Source: JAZKIX01 sp040384645 (GTDB lineage: Bacteria > Pseudomonadota > Gammaproteobacteria > Burkholderiales > Burkholderiaceae_D). From it: a stretch of DNA of 20,807 nucleotides. The stretch lies in NCBI GenBank assembly GCA_040384645.1, contig JAZKIX010000001.1:1-20807 (forward strand). Reading direction: 5' to 3'. The translations under genes and the position numbers were made by a program. Shown in pieces: positions 6,661-14,530 of this stretch; within the stretch, counting starts at the first letter, position 1, and every line of letters starts with the position of its first letter. The notes under the pieces were generated by a model. It had not been told where the DNA came from. It ran no database searches and was given only the letters and a program-made list of their open reading frames with translations.

Positions 6661-9621
6661 TCATGCTACCTTGCGATCGATCCTCTCCGCCGTCTTCAAT
6701 AGCGATTCCACGGCGCGTTCAAACAAGGGCGCAGACTCTAAAAAGCTGACGCGTCCGCTGTTGTAGAGGCGGCGGAACATGCGCACACTAATCATCGACG
6801 GCGTGCTTTGCTGCTCCAACGTCAAGACCATATTGGCGGCATTCGGATTGATCCAATTGAGGCGGCCGACGCTTGGCTTGCCGCCCAGATTGATTTCGAT
6901 AGCGATGCCGCTGCGCAGACGCTCCATCACGCTTTCATTCGAGGCCAGCACCGGACTGTGCATTGGCATTGCCGACTGTGCCGCCGTAGCAGTCTTCGTA
7001 GCAGTCATTATGGTAGCGGCTTCAAATGCCAACTCCTCTTCCGGTGCCAACACACCTTCCTGATCGAATACGCTGTCCAATAACTGAATCTGGATATCAA
7101 GTTCCTTGATCGCCTCATCCAGGAATTGTTTGTCTTGGGCTGGTGTATTGGCGCCAATGCCGCCAGCTATGGGTTCGGCTTCGGGATTGTCGACAAACTT
7201 TTCGAAGTGCTGGTGGGTCGATGACAAGCTCGGCACCGGCAATAAAGCCAGGCCGGATCGCAAAGCGCTGGTATGGGCATCGACCAGCCAGTTCAACAGG
7301 TTTTGCTGCTGCTCGGCATTCCAGTCGGTGAAGGTCAAGCCCTCGCGCAGGGTGCTAAGGATGATAGGCAACAAGGCAAATAGCTGGGTGCGGTCATGTT
7401 CTTGCACCTTGGGCACGATACTCCACAACAAATCCGGCACCAGCAAGCGGAATCGTTTGGCGCGTCCGGCATCGGTACGCTCGGCGCGCTCCAGCGCTTG
7501 CACCCAGGCATTGACAAAGAAATCGTGCAGCAACGGATCGATGGTCAAGCCCTGCAGCGCTTCATTCATTTTTGCGGTGGCATGGACAAAACGCAAGGTA
7601 CGGCTTTGCGCTTTTTCCAGCACCTGCACTACACGCTCGACGTTTTCATCGCTGGCACGCAGCTCTTGCGCGATGAAGGCGTCGAAATCGTCCAGCATCT
7701 TCGAAAACAGATTGGCGCTGCGGCTGCCGTCGCGCAACAACGTTTCGACAATGCGGCAAATCTCGGCGGTGACCCGCACGCCGCTTGGATCGATCTGTTT
7801 CAAGCCGAGTGAAATCGAACCTATCCGGTTCACCAGCAACCGTGCCGGATGGCCTTTCTGGGTCAGCAGCGAGGTGTCAAGCAGCGCAATCTTGAGCACC
7901 AAAAATTGCAAACGTCCAAGCTGCGCCCGTACTTCGGCCGGCACCTGGGTATCGCGCAAGATGAATTCAAACAGCATAGCGACGATGTCAATCGTCATCT
8001 GTTCGTCCACATCCTCGGTCATGCTATTGAGGCTGGCGCGCTGTTCCAGTACCAGATTGCGCACTTCGCCGTCATCGGCCAGCATCTCGGCACTGGCCGG
8101 GGTGCGTTCCTGTATCAGGCGGTCGACTGAATGGGTCAGCTGTGCCGTGGCTTCGCGCAGCGTACTGGCACCGCCTGGGCGACCGGTTTCGCCTTGATTC
8201 GCATTATTACTACCAGTGTCATTGGTTGCCGCAGCGGAAGCGATTGCGCCACTGCCAAAGCCGCTACCGTTAGCACCGCCTGCCGTAATGCCGTCGCCTG
8301 AAAAGAATTTTTTCAAGACTTCGCCAACCATCTGCTTGCCTGCCAGCCAGCCATTTTTAGCGGGATTGTTATTGGCTGGCGCTTGCGTCGCGCCTTGCTG
8401 TCCAGCGCCGGAATACGTTCCGGCACCGCCCTGTGCGCCGTTCGCGTATTGGCCACCTTGCGCATGTTGGCCGACAGCATGGTCTGCCGCTTGATTGCGA
8501 CTGCGGGCTTGGCCCTGTTGATTCGATTGCTGGCCAGCAGATTGATCTGACGCCTGGCCGTAGCCGCCATGTTGACGACTACCCTGAGCTGTCTGGCCTG
8601 CCGGACCTCCTGCCTGCTGGGGCCCAACCGGATTGCCCGACCCGGATGCCGCACCAGCCATCTCACCATTTGGTGCGCTGCCTGCCATGCCCCTGACCAG
8701 ATCCAGCAATTGATCTACGGTACGTTTTGGCGTATCAATTGAGGTTTCGCGATCATTCAATTCGTAAGAATTGGCTGCATCGTCGATCATCCGCCCGATG
8801 TCGAAGGGATTGTTGGCAGACGCTGCCTGCGGCTCGCCGGGCGCATCTTGCATGTTCGGTGTATTTTGAATATTGTGCGCGCCTTGCTCTGACTGCGACT
8901 CGCCGAAGTGTTCCGGGTCCGACTCTGGCAAAGGTGCCGGCGGCAAGGTGGCGCGATTGTCGGCTTTGATCGGCGACTTCTTGATTTTCAACTGCAGTTG
9001 GGCAGCGATGCCATTACGGGCCAGATGCGTATTGACCGCATCATAGATTTCGGCCACATGGGGTTCCATGTTCTCGGCCAGCTCGGTGATCAAGATGCCA
9101 GCCAAATCGCCTGAAATACCCATGCTTTCAATTGCGCTCGCAATACTGCGCGACAATAGATAAGGACGGAAAGGATTTTCGCGCTCCTTGATATTGTCTT
9201 GCTCAAACAATAGCGCGATGCGGATATTCAAATCACGTAATTGCTCTTCGGCTTCGCTGCGAAAACGGTTGGTGATTTCATCGATCCGCAACTCGCCTTC
9301 GAAGGCAGTGGAATCGACCAGCGACAGGCTGTTGCCGCTAAAGCTTGAGAAAAATGAGGGTCGGAAAGTGCTGTACGTCGTTTGCAGGCTGCGGTTGAGC
9401 AGTTGCTCCATGCTTTTATGCATTTGCATGCGCAAATCGGTATCGCGATCCCGCAAAATGCCGCGTGCATCTAGGTAGCGCCCCTGATCCAGCGCCGAAT
9501 AACTGCTGTCGGCCTTTTTGAAAAGCGCTTCCACACTTTGCGTCACAGACTGATCCACCGAAAATAAAAAGCCCCGGAGATATTCTGCCCGCGTGGCGGC
9601 TAGTAGGTCATTGCGATCCAT
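6661..9621 (-). CDS. DUF1631 family protein
   Basis: A 986-residue cytoplasmic-looking protein of the DUF1631 family, frequent in Burkholderiales and Pseudomonas relatives and without an established biochemical role. The N-terminal conserved part (about 1-230) starts MDRNDLLAATRAEYLRGFL; residues about 312-487 are a low-complexity linker very rich in Gly, Gln, Ala, Asn and Ser; the second conserved region runs from about 490 to 800; and the C-terminus (about 890-986) has a PilZ-like beta-rich look (GIAIEINLGGKPSVGRLNW). If that resemblance is real, a c-di-GMP link would fit the neighbouring HDOD gene and the GGDEF gene further left, but this is inference. A large antisense open frame at 7106-8197 is a shadow of this gene. 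Confidence 0.88.
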   Translation of the reverse strand: MDRNDLLAATRAEYLRGFLFSVDQSVTQSVEALFKKADSSYSALDQGRYLDARGILRDRDTDLRMQMHKSMEQLLNRSLQTTYSTFRPSFFSSFSGNSLSLVDSTAFEGELRIDEITNRFRSEAEEQLRDLNIRIALLFEQDNIKERENPFRPYLLSRSIASAIESMGISGDLAGILITELAENMEPHVAEIYDAVNTHLARNGIAAQLQLKIKKSPIKADNRATLPPAPLPESDPEHFGESQSEQGAHNIQNTPNMQDAPGEPQAASANNPFDIGRMIDDAANSYELNDRETSIDTPKRTVDQLLDLVRGMAGSAPNGEMAGAASGSGNPVGPQQAGGPAGQTAQGSRQHGGYGQASDQSAGQQSNQQGQARSRNQAADHAVGQHAQGGQYANGAQGGAGTYSGAGQQGATQAPANNNPAKNGWLAGKQMVGEVLKKFFSGDGITAGGANGSGFGSGAIASAAATNDTGSNNANQGETGRPGGASTLREATAQLTHSVDRLIQERTPASAEMLADDGEVRNLVLEQRASLNSMTEDVDEQMTIDIVAMLFEFILRDTQVPAEVRAQLGRLQFLVLKIALLDTSLLTQKGHPARLLVNRIGSISLGLKQIDPSGVRVTAEICRIVETLLRDGSRSANLFSKMLDDFDAFIAQELRASDENVERVVQVLEKAQSRTLRFVHATAKMNEALQGLTIDPLLHDFFVNAWVQALERAERTDAGRAKRFRLLVPDLLWSIVPKVQEHDRTQLFALLPIILSTLREGLTFTDWNAEQQQNLLNWLVDAHTSALRSGLALLPVPSLSSTHQHFEKFVDNPEAEPIAGGIGANTPAQDKQFLDEAIKELDIQIQLLDSVFDQEGVLAPEEELAFEAATIMTATKTATAAQSAMPMHSPVLASNESVMERLRSGIAIEINLGGKPSVGRLNWINPNAANMVLTLEQQSTPSMISVRMFRRLYNSGRVSFLESAPLFERAVESLLKTAERIDRKVA

Positions 9622-9935
9622 GCTCTTCCTTGTTCCTGCTCAGGCAATAGCGCATTGTTGATAAAACGCTATATTTCGATAGGATGGTGCTGCAGTAATA
9701 TCGGGACACAAAAAACGGCATATACATTGGCATCCGGCGATTGAGATGATTTTGACAGAAATCAAGACGTAAAACGTAAAATAGTGTCACTAAAAACCGG
9801 TATACATTGTAACGTGAGCCGAGAAAATACTAGTTAGCACTATCAAGAATATTTAACGCCAACGTCGGGGAAAATTAGTTCAACCTTGCTTGAGAAACGT
9901 TTCCAAGCCAAATCAGCAATAAAAGGCTTTAAGCT
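9622..9935. other. Divergent intergenic region DUF1631 / YgjP-like
   Basis: A 314-base spacer between divergent genes, AT-rich, holding a possible sigma-70 promoter for the rightward gene (9752-9782). A ggcatatac motif near 9719 recalls the dispersed repeat, but the rest does not align. No gene is supported here. Confidence 0.6.
9752..9782 (+). promoter_or_regulatory. Possible sigma-70 promoter for the YgjP-like gene
   Basis: A perfect TTGACA (9752-9757) is followed after 19 bases by TAAAAT (9777-9782). The spacer is longer than ideal, and the 5' untranslated region would be about 150 bases, so the call is tentative. Confidence 0.35.
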
Positions 9936-10460
9936 ATGCAACAAATGAAATACCTGGTCGGTTATCCAGAAACAATTCAACAGCAAGTGCTGCACTTGAT
10001 CGCACAAAAGCGCCTGGCGCAATTTTTGCAAAAAAAGTACGCCGCTCGTCACAGCATCACAACCGACAAGGCCCTGTATCAATACACGATGGATTTGAAA
10101 GCGCAGTTCTTGCGCAATGCCGAGCCGATAGACAAGGTCGCCTTCAATAGCAAGATCGAAGTCATGCAACACGCACTCGGGTTGCACACCACGATCTCGC
10201 GGGTGCAAGGCAATAAGCTCAAGGCCAAGCATGAGATCAAGGTTGCCTCACTGTTCAAGACCGTGCCGCTGGAATTTTTAAGAATGATTGTGGTGCATGA
10301 GCTTGCGCACCTAAAAGAAAAACAGCATGACAAGGCGTTCTACAAGCTATGCCAATACATGGAGCCGGAATATCACCAATTGGAACTCGATTTGCGCCTG
10401 TACCTGACGCAGTTGGCGATATCGGATGAACCTCTGTGGGGCAATGCCAAGCTGACTTGA
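9936..10460 (+). CDS. YgjP-like M48-type metallopeptidase domain protein (DUF45/WLM-like)
   Basis: A 174-residue protein with the HExxH zinc signature HELAHL at 121-126 and a downstream His131 (EKQHDKAFYKLC), the pattern of the YgjP/DUF45 metal-dependent hydrolase family. Compared with E. coli YgjP the family resemblance is in the last 80 residues; the N-terminal half (helical, with KRLAQFLQKKY) is less familiar. No signal peptide or membrane helix, so probably cytoplasmic. AAAGG lies nine bases before the ATG at 9936; the in-frame ATG at 9945 is an alternative. It converges with the pseudouridine synthase gene, and a copy of the dispersed repeat fills the space between the two stops. The substrate is unknown. 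Confidence 0.82.
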   Translation: MQQMKYLVGYPETIQQQVLHLIAQKRLAQFLQKKYAARHSITTDKALYQYTMDLKAQFLRNAEPIDKVAFNSKIEVMQHALGLHTTISRVQGNKLKAKHEIKVASLFKTVPLEFLRMIVVHELAHLKEKQHDKAFYKLCQYMEPEYHQLELDLRLYLTQLAISDEPLWGNAKLT

Positions 10461-10475
10461 AGTCGCCACCACCAT

Positions 10476-10559
10476 AAATATACTCCCACCCGTATATTTA
10501 AAGGCCGTTTAAATATGTGCGGGTAAGGCAGTTATTTGGCACATACTCCCATTAAAAAT
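10476..10559 (+). repeat. Dispersed intergenic repeat, copy B
   Basis: The block order is AAATATACTCCCACCCG, TATATTTAAAGGCC, GTGCGGGTAAGGC, TTTGGCACATACTCCC. ATGTGC and GCACAT form an inverted repeat around the central part. The copy lies exactly between two convergent stop codons (10460 and 10561), a position where it could act as a bidirectional terminator. Confidence 0.75.
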
Positions 10560-10560
10560 C

Positions 10561-11274
10561 TTAAAACCGCTCATATCCCAACAAATAACGCCACTGCCCC
10601 ACCGGCAAACTGGCCATTGGAATACGGCCAATGCGCAGGCGTTTGACGCTGATCACTTCCAGCCCGACTTTTTCGCACATGACGGCAACCTGGCCTGGCA
10701 CGGCGCCTTTGACGGCGAAGCGTAAGCGGGTTTCGTTTTGCCAACTGACTTTGCATGGCGGCAGCGCACGGTTATTGAAGCTGAGACCATGATTGAGCAA
10801 AGCCAAGTTATCGGCGCTGAGTTCGCCATCGACTTCGACGATAAATTCATGCTCGACTTTGGCGGCATCATCGACCAGTTTGCGCACCACTTGCCAATCC
10901 TGGCTCAGGACCAGCAGGCCGCTGGCATTGGTATCGAGCCGATCCGAGATGGTCAGGTTGAGCAAATGGCGCTTGAGAAAACGCAAGCCAGAGCGGTCAT
11001 TGTCGACCAAAGTCTCGGCTGAAATACTGTGCAACGCCGCTTCGACATCGACGCGGGCTGGCTTATGCAGCAAAAAAGTGACGGGCGCAACAGGATCTAG
11101 CGTGGCATTGGGCAATAATTCCAGTTGCTGCTGCGGCAAGATGCGTGCGCCGGGTTCTTGCACCAAAACGCCGTCTACCTGCACCCAGCCGCCTTGAATA
11201 TATTGCTCTGCCTCGCTGCGGGAGCAAGCCAATTGTTCGGCAAGGCGTTTGGCGAGGCGGATCGATTCGGTCAT
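10561..11274 (-). CDS. RsuA/RluF-type RNA pseudouridine synthase
   Basis: A 237-residue enzyme predicted to isomerise a uridine in rRNA. Residues 1-60 form an S4 RNA-binding domain (RLAKRLAEQLACSRSEAEQY), then the RsuA-family catalytic domain with catalytic Asp114 in SDRLDTNASGLLVLSQD. The late motif that in RsuA/RluB/E/F reads roughly RQIRRM is here VPGQVAVMCEKVG, so the usual arginines are missing, while the following LRIGRIPMASLPVGQWRYL is canonical. This suggests a diverged subgroup, perhaps with another target site; RluF-like is the nearest match I can name, and no symbol is assigned. It is divergent from slyX, and its 5' end carries one arm of a 9-bp inverted repeat. Confidence 0.86.
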   Translation of the reverse strand: MTESIRLAKRLAEQLACSRSEAEQYIQGGWVQVDGVLVQEPGARILPQQQLELLPNATLDPVAPVTFLLHKPARVDVEAALHSISAETLVDNDRSGLRFLKRHLLNLTISDRLDTNASGLLVLSQDWQVVRKLVDDAAKVEHEFIVEVDGELSADNLALLNHGLSFNNRALPPCKVSWQNETRLRFAVKGAVPGQVAVMCEKVGLEVISVKRLRIGRIPMASLPVGQWRYLLGYERF

Positions 11275-11281
11275 GATGTCA

Positions 11282-11326
11282 GGGTCAAAGTGAAGGCGGC
11301 AGGTCGGTCATTGTAACCTTTGACCC
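11282..11326. promoter_or_regulatory. Inverted repeat in the divergent pseudouridine synthase / slyX region
   Basis: GGGTCAAAG (11282-11290) and CTTTGACCC (11318-11326) are perfect 9-base inverted arms 27 bases apart, starting eight bases before the pseudouridine synthase ATG. It could be an operator or a 5' UTR hairpin; function unknown. Confidence 0.35.
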
Positions 11327-11403
11327 ACGCCGCAAGCGCAGCGATATGGGTTAGCATCGCGCCCTCGGCGCTGTATTGCGCCACGCTTGAAAGGAAACGC
11401 CGT

Positions 11404-11613
11404 ATGAATACCGAAGACCGTTTGATCGAAATCGAGATAAAGCTATCGCGCCAGGAAGACACGGTGGAAACGCTGAACCAGGTCATCTATCAACAACAAA
11501 AGAAAATCGACCATTTGGAAGCGTCGCTGCTGGCACTGGCCCGGCGCGTCAAGGAAAGTAGCGAAGCCAGCAATGAAGGCAATATCGCCAATGAGCGGCC
11601 ACCGCATTATTGA
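11404..11613 (+). CDS. slyX: SlyX family protein
   Basis: A 69-residue protein that matches SlyX throughout: MNTEDRLIEIEIKLSRQEDT followed by a heptad-patterned helix (VETLNQVIYQQQKKIDHLEA) and the proline-ending C-terminus ERPPHY. SlyX proteins are short coiled-coil proteins widespread in proteobacteria with no settled function. The start at 11404 is preferred to an upstream extension because AAGGA lies nine bases before it and because homologues begin here. A MITE-like element begins 65 bases after the stop. Confidence 0.92.
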   Translation: MNTEDRLIEIEIKLSRQEDTVETLNQVIYQQQKKIDHLEASLLALARRVKESSEASNEGNIANERPPHY

Positions 11614-11677
11614 AGACGCGGCTGAAGGCTACAAAGAAGGTTGCAACGCTTGTTAACGCCGCGTCAGTTTGTTATTC

Positions 11678-11873
11678 ACTGACGTTACGCACGATTTGCA
11701 AAAATCTCTTAGTTGTCCACGAAAAACACGAAAAAATCGGAACATCATTCGAATCAATCTGCAATGTCCTCGAAGGTGAGCAGTTTTTGGTTTGGTTTCG
11801 TACTTTTCGTGGGGCACGCCTAGTGTTTTTCGTGGACAAAAATGTTTTGATTTTGAACCTGCGTAACATCAGT
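11678..11873. mobile_element. MITE-like insertion with terminal inverted repeats and 5-bp target duplication
   Basis: A 196-base non-coding element. Its ends are inverted copies of ACTGAYGTTACGCA, and an inner pair, GTCCACGAAAAACAC and its complement, is perfect over 17 bases including the flanking TT. TATTC occurs immediately outside both ends (11673-11677 and 11874-11878), the signature of a transposition event. It has no transposase and no plausible reading frame, so it would need a transposase supplied elsewhere. It lies between the convergent slyX and TonB-like genes, and its foldback structure could terminate transcription from both sides. Confidence 0.8.
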
Positions 11874-12898
11874 TATTCAGCGAAAAATTCGCGCATCAAA
11901 AAGGCCTCTAGCTCAGCGTTGTGGCTGACATTGGCCGACATCGTCACCACGTGTCCGAGCTTGCGTGAATGCCAACTGAAATCCCCCGGATAACGACTCC
12001 GGATCAAGCCAATCATGCTGCGTACAATCGCCAGTTGAATGTCGCCGCGTGGGCCGGCATCGACCTCGATCGTCCTGCGAAAACTGCCGATCGCATCTGG
12101 TGTCCAGCCGCGAAAAGTGTATTTTGCATCGCGAATGCCAATGTTTGTAATTTCAAACACGCCACCGTTGCCATCGCGCCCGCCGGACAGGGTTTCGACA
12201 CTGTGCTTGATGTTCGATTTCAGGACGTCATCCGCCGACGCCTGTGCCGGTGGCGACTTTTCCGGTGTGGCGGCAGCGACCTGCGCCGCTTCAACCGTCT
12301 CGGCGGCTCTACGCCGCTCGCGCGCCGCCGCAATCGTGGCCATCATGTCAGGCGCGGCGGTGTTAGACGGCTTGGTGGCGGGTAAAGACACGATCGGCGG
12401 CGTGGCTGGCGTCGGGCTTGATACGATTGGCGGCGCCAATGCCGGCACTGCTGGCGCAGTCTGTTTTGACCGTGCGCTAGGCCGCGGCAGCAGCTTGGCT
12501 TGCTGCGGCGGGCCGGGATCAAATTGTTTTTCAGGTAATGGAATTGTTGGCGCTGCGGGTTTGGGCGCTGGAGCGATACGCAAGGTAATCGGCGCGGGCG
12601 CTTTCTCGCCTTGCGGCGACGCATTTTGATTGTGCTGCGGCACGGCTAACAATAGCAATCCAGCATGGATCAGTATCGAAATACCGATACCGATCAGGGT
12701 GGTAGTGCGAATCCGCAACTCCGGCGGCGCACTTGCTTGCAGCGACAGGATGGTCGTTTGTGTAGCAGAATTTGATAAATGCGGCATCAGCGGCGGATCA
12801 GACCATCGATCAGTGACGGGTTCGCCCGCAGGTTTTTTCTGATCAGAATCAGTAGTGGAAGAAGTTGGATACTCATGGACGTATAAAAATTTAGCCAA
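11873..12898 (-). CDS. TonB-like proline-rich single-pass membrane protein
   Basis: About 341 residues with a TonB-like plan: a cytoplasmic N-terminus, one membrane helix (about 67-87, LIGIGISILIHAGLLLLAVP), a long Pro/Ala-rich periplasmic linker (about 90-215), and a conserved C-terminal domain (about 245-341, GGVFEITNIGIRDAKYTFRG). The C-terminus does not obviously match TonB_C, so energy transduction is not claimed; an envelope role is inferred from topology. The start is uncertain: the longest frame begins with TTG at 12898 inside dispersed repeat copy C, while ATG at 12787 (residue 38) still precedes the membrane helix; neither has a good ribosome-binding site. The stop codon straddles the right end of the MITE and its target duplication. 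Confidence 0.75.
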   Translation of the reverse strand: MAKFLYVHEYPTSSTTDSDQKKPAGEPVTDRWSDPPLMPHLSNSATQTTILSLQASAPPELRIRTTTLIGIGISILIHAGLLLLAVPQHNQNASPQGEKAPAPITLRIAPAPKPAAPTIPLPEKQFDPGPPQQAKLLPRPSARSKQTAPAVPALAPPIVSSPTPATPPIVSLPATKPSNTAAPDMMATIAAARERRRAAETVEAAQVAAATPEKSPPAQASADDVLKSNIKHSVETLSGGRDGNGGVFEITNIGIRDAKYTFRGWTPDAIGSFRRTIEVDAGPRGDIQLAIVRSMIGLIRSRYPGDFSWHSRKLGHVVTMSANVSHNAELEAFLMREFFAE

Positions 12899-12945
12899 TA
12901 AAAACGTGCGGATTATGCGCTATTTCGGCACATAATCCCTCAATC
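12881..12945 (+). repeat. Dispersed intergenic repeat, copy C (partial)
   Basis: Contains GTATAAAAATTTAGCC, AATAAAAACGTGCGG, then TTTCGGCACATAATCCC. GGATTATG and CATAATCC are inverted arms inside it. The first 20 or so bases of the family are missing or diverged. It overlaps the 5' end of the longest TonB-like reading frame. Confidence 0.65.
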
Positions 12946-13301
12946 GACAAGCAAAGCGCAGCCCGCACGCTACAGCAAAAAAAGAAAATATAGAACGAAC
13001 TTACTTTTCGCATCAAATTTTTATTTGAAGCGTCACCGCAAGTCATGGCATAGACAACACCACCGCATTTCGGTTCTGGAACGAGACTAAGGTTTTGTCT
13101 TGGGCGGGTGGCCAAGCTCGGCGGATAAAAAAAGCGTATTTTTGTGAAGACAGCAACGTATCAAGGCGGTGGCATCAAGTCGGTGTAAATCGATCAGCGG
13201 TAGCCGGATGCAAGTTTCACAGCGTCGACATTAACCAAGAGGCCGGACTGCGGCACCACACGCAATCGGCGCTCCCAAGTCACATCAAAAGGTGTCAGAA
13301 A
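12946..13301. other. Intergenic region without a convincing gene
   Basis: Between repeat copies C and D, no strand gives a well-supported gene. The plus-strand open frame at 13095-13523 runs through a repeat and over the 3' end of ldhA and is not protein-like. A minus-strand frame ending at 13194 is described separately as a possible gene remnant. Confidence 0.55.
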
Positions 13302-13343
13302 GCCAATAAATACCCCCTGGGGGTATTTATTTTTTCGCTTATT
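13194..13343 (-). pseudogene. Possible 3' gene remnant
   Basis: A minus-strand frame of 49 codons without a start codon reads VFIGFLTPFDVTWERRLRV and ends LLVNVDAVKLASGYR before TGA. Composition and hydrophobic pattern look protein-like, but I cannot assign a family. Its 5' part passes straight through repeat copy D, as if the repeat had truncated an older gene. Could equally be chance. Confidence 0.2.
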
Positions 13344-13387
13344 TTATATGCGGGTAAAGGCATTTTTTGGCATATACCCCTCAATCT
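13302..13387 (+). repeat. Dispersed intergenic repeat, copy D, with a perfect 27-base palindrome
   Basis: Ends TGCGGGTAAAGGCATTTT then TTGGCATATACCCC like copies B and E. Its first half is a perfect palindrome at 13305-13331 (AATAAATACCCCC, central T, and its complement) followed by further Ts on the plus strand, which would form a terminator-like hairpin for rightward transcripts. ATATGC/GCATAT arms enclose the second half. Confidence 0.75.
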
Positions 13388-13437
13388 CAAGTTAACTTAT
13401 CACATGAACTTAGCAAAAAAAAAGCAAGTCCCCGGGC

Positions 13438-14454
13438 TTACTTTGACTCAATATAGTTACTGGCCGTCAAACGATTTTCCGACAGCTCGCCAGTCTCTAC
13501 TTGCGTCAAATTGTACAAAGTAATTGCAGCAATGGCGCTCATTGCCTCGTGCGTGAAGAACGCTTGGTGCCCGGTCAGCAATACATTGGGGAAGGTCAGT
13601 AGGCGTTGGAAAACATCGTCCTGGATGATTTCGTTAGACAAGTCTTCAAAGAACAAATCGGACTCTTGCTCATACACGTCTAGCGCGACGCCGCCAACCT
13701 TGCCCGTCTTTAAGGCAGCGATCAGCGCGACGGCATCGACCAAGGCGCCACGGCTGGTATTGACTAGCAGAAAGCCATTTTTACCACTAGCAATATTGTC
13801 GGCATTGATCATATGGCGCGTCACCGGCGTCAAGGGGCAATGCAAAGTGACGATATCGGATTGCCGCATCAATTCGTCCATGCCGAGGTAACGTACACCG
13901 ATCGCTTGCAACGCAGGGTCGGCCCGTTCGTCATGCGCCAAGACGTCGCAGCCGAAACCGAGCCGCAAGGCGCGTGCCACCAGACTGCCGATGCGGCCGG
14001 TACCGACTACGCCAGCGGTCTTGCCGTGCAGTTCCCGCCCTAGCAGACCCTCCAGCGCAAAATTATTTTCGCGCACGCGCGTCGAGGCACGGCAAATTTT
14101 GCGACCCAGGGCCAATAGCAGGCCAATCGTAAATTCGGAAACAGCATGCGGTGAATAGGCCGGCACCCGAACGACCTGGATGCCGAGTCTGGCTGCGCAA
14201 GGCAAATCGACATTGTTATAGCCGGCGCAGCGCAAGGCGATGACTTTGGTACCGCCGGCGGCCAGCGCCTCTAGCACTGGTGCGTCGACGCAATCGTTGA
14301 CGAATACGCACACCGCCGCAAAACCTTGCGCGAGCGAAGCCGTACTCGATTCCAACCGCGCCTCAAAATAGACAAACTCATGCGTCGCATCGTGATTGGC
14401 GGCATCAAGAAATTGCCGGTCGTATGCTTTGGTACTAAAAACAGCGATTCGCAT
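13438..14454 (-). CDS. ldhA: D-lactate dehydrogenase (NAD-dependent, LdhA type)
   Basis: A 338-residue 2-hydroxyacid dehydrogenase very similar in sequence pattern to E. coli LdhA (329 residues): IAVFSTKAYDRQFL start, ALRCAGYNNVDL (74-84), Rossmann GTGRIG (151-156), catalytic Arg235 in VNTSRGALVD, Glu264 in DVYEQESDLFFED and His296 in LTGHQAFFT. It reduces pyruvate to D-lactate with NADH in the cytoplasm to recycle NAD under oxygen limitation. It starts 76 bases after the rtcA stop on the same strand, so it may be read from the rtcA transcript, although a metabolic link between RNA repair and fermentation is not obvious. The whole gene appears intact. Confidence 0.93.
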   Translation of the reverse strand: MRIAVFSTKAYDRQFLDAANHDATHEFVYFEARLESSTASLAQGFAAVCVFVNDCVDAPVLEALAAGGTKVIALRCAGYNNVDLPCAARLGIQVVRVPAYSPHAVSEFTIGLLLALGRKICRASTRVRENNFALEGLLGRELHGKTAGVVGTGRIGSLVARALRLGFGCDVLAHDERADPALQAIGVRYLGMDELMRQSDIVTLHCPLTPVTRHMINADNIASGKNGFLLVNTSRGALVDAVALIAALKTGKVGGVALDVYEQESDLFFEDLSNEIIQDDVFQRLLTFPNVLLTGHQAFFTHEAMSAIAAITLYNLTQVETGELSENRLTASNYIESK

Positions 14455-14530
14455 GATGCGCTTTCAAATGATGGCCGTGGCAATGTGCACCAAGCGATCA
14501 TAAAGCATCGGCTCTTGCGCCGGCATGCGA

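Noticed and set aside
7106..8197. 363-codon plus-strand open frame
   Set aside because: It lies wholly antisense to the DUF1631 gene, is rich in Ser/Arg/Cys as expected of a shadow frame, and has no recognisable domain.
9655..9730. Sixth copy of the dispersed repeat
   Set aside because: Only ggcatatac and a few neighbouring bases match; the ordered blocks are absent.
12039..12629. 196-codon Gly/Ala-rich plus-strand frame
   Set aside because: Reverse-complement shadow of the proline-rich linker of the TonB-like gene.
13095..13523. 142-codon plus-strand frame in the 12.9-13.4 kb spacer
   Set aside because: Crosses repeat copy D and overlaps the ldhA 3' end antisense; no ribosome-binding site or protein-like pattern.
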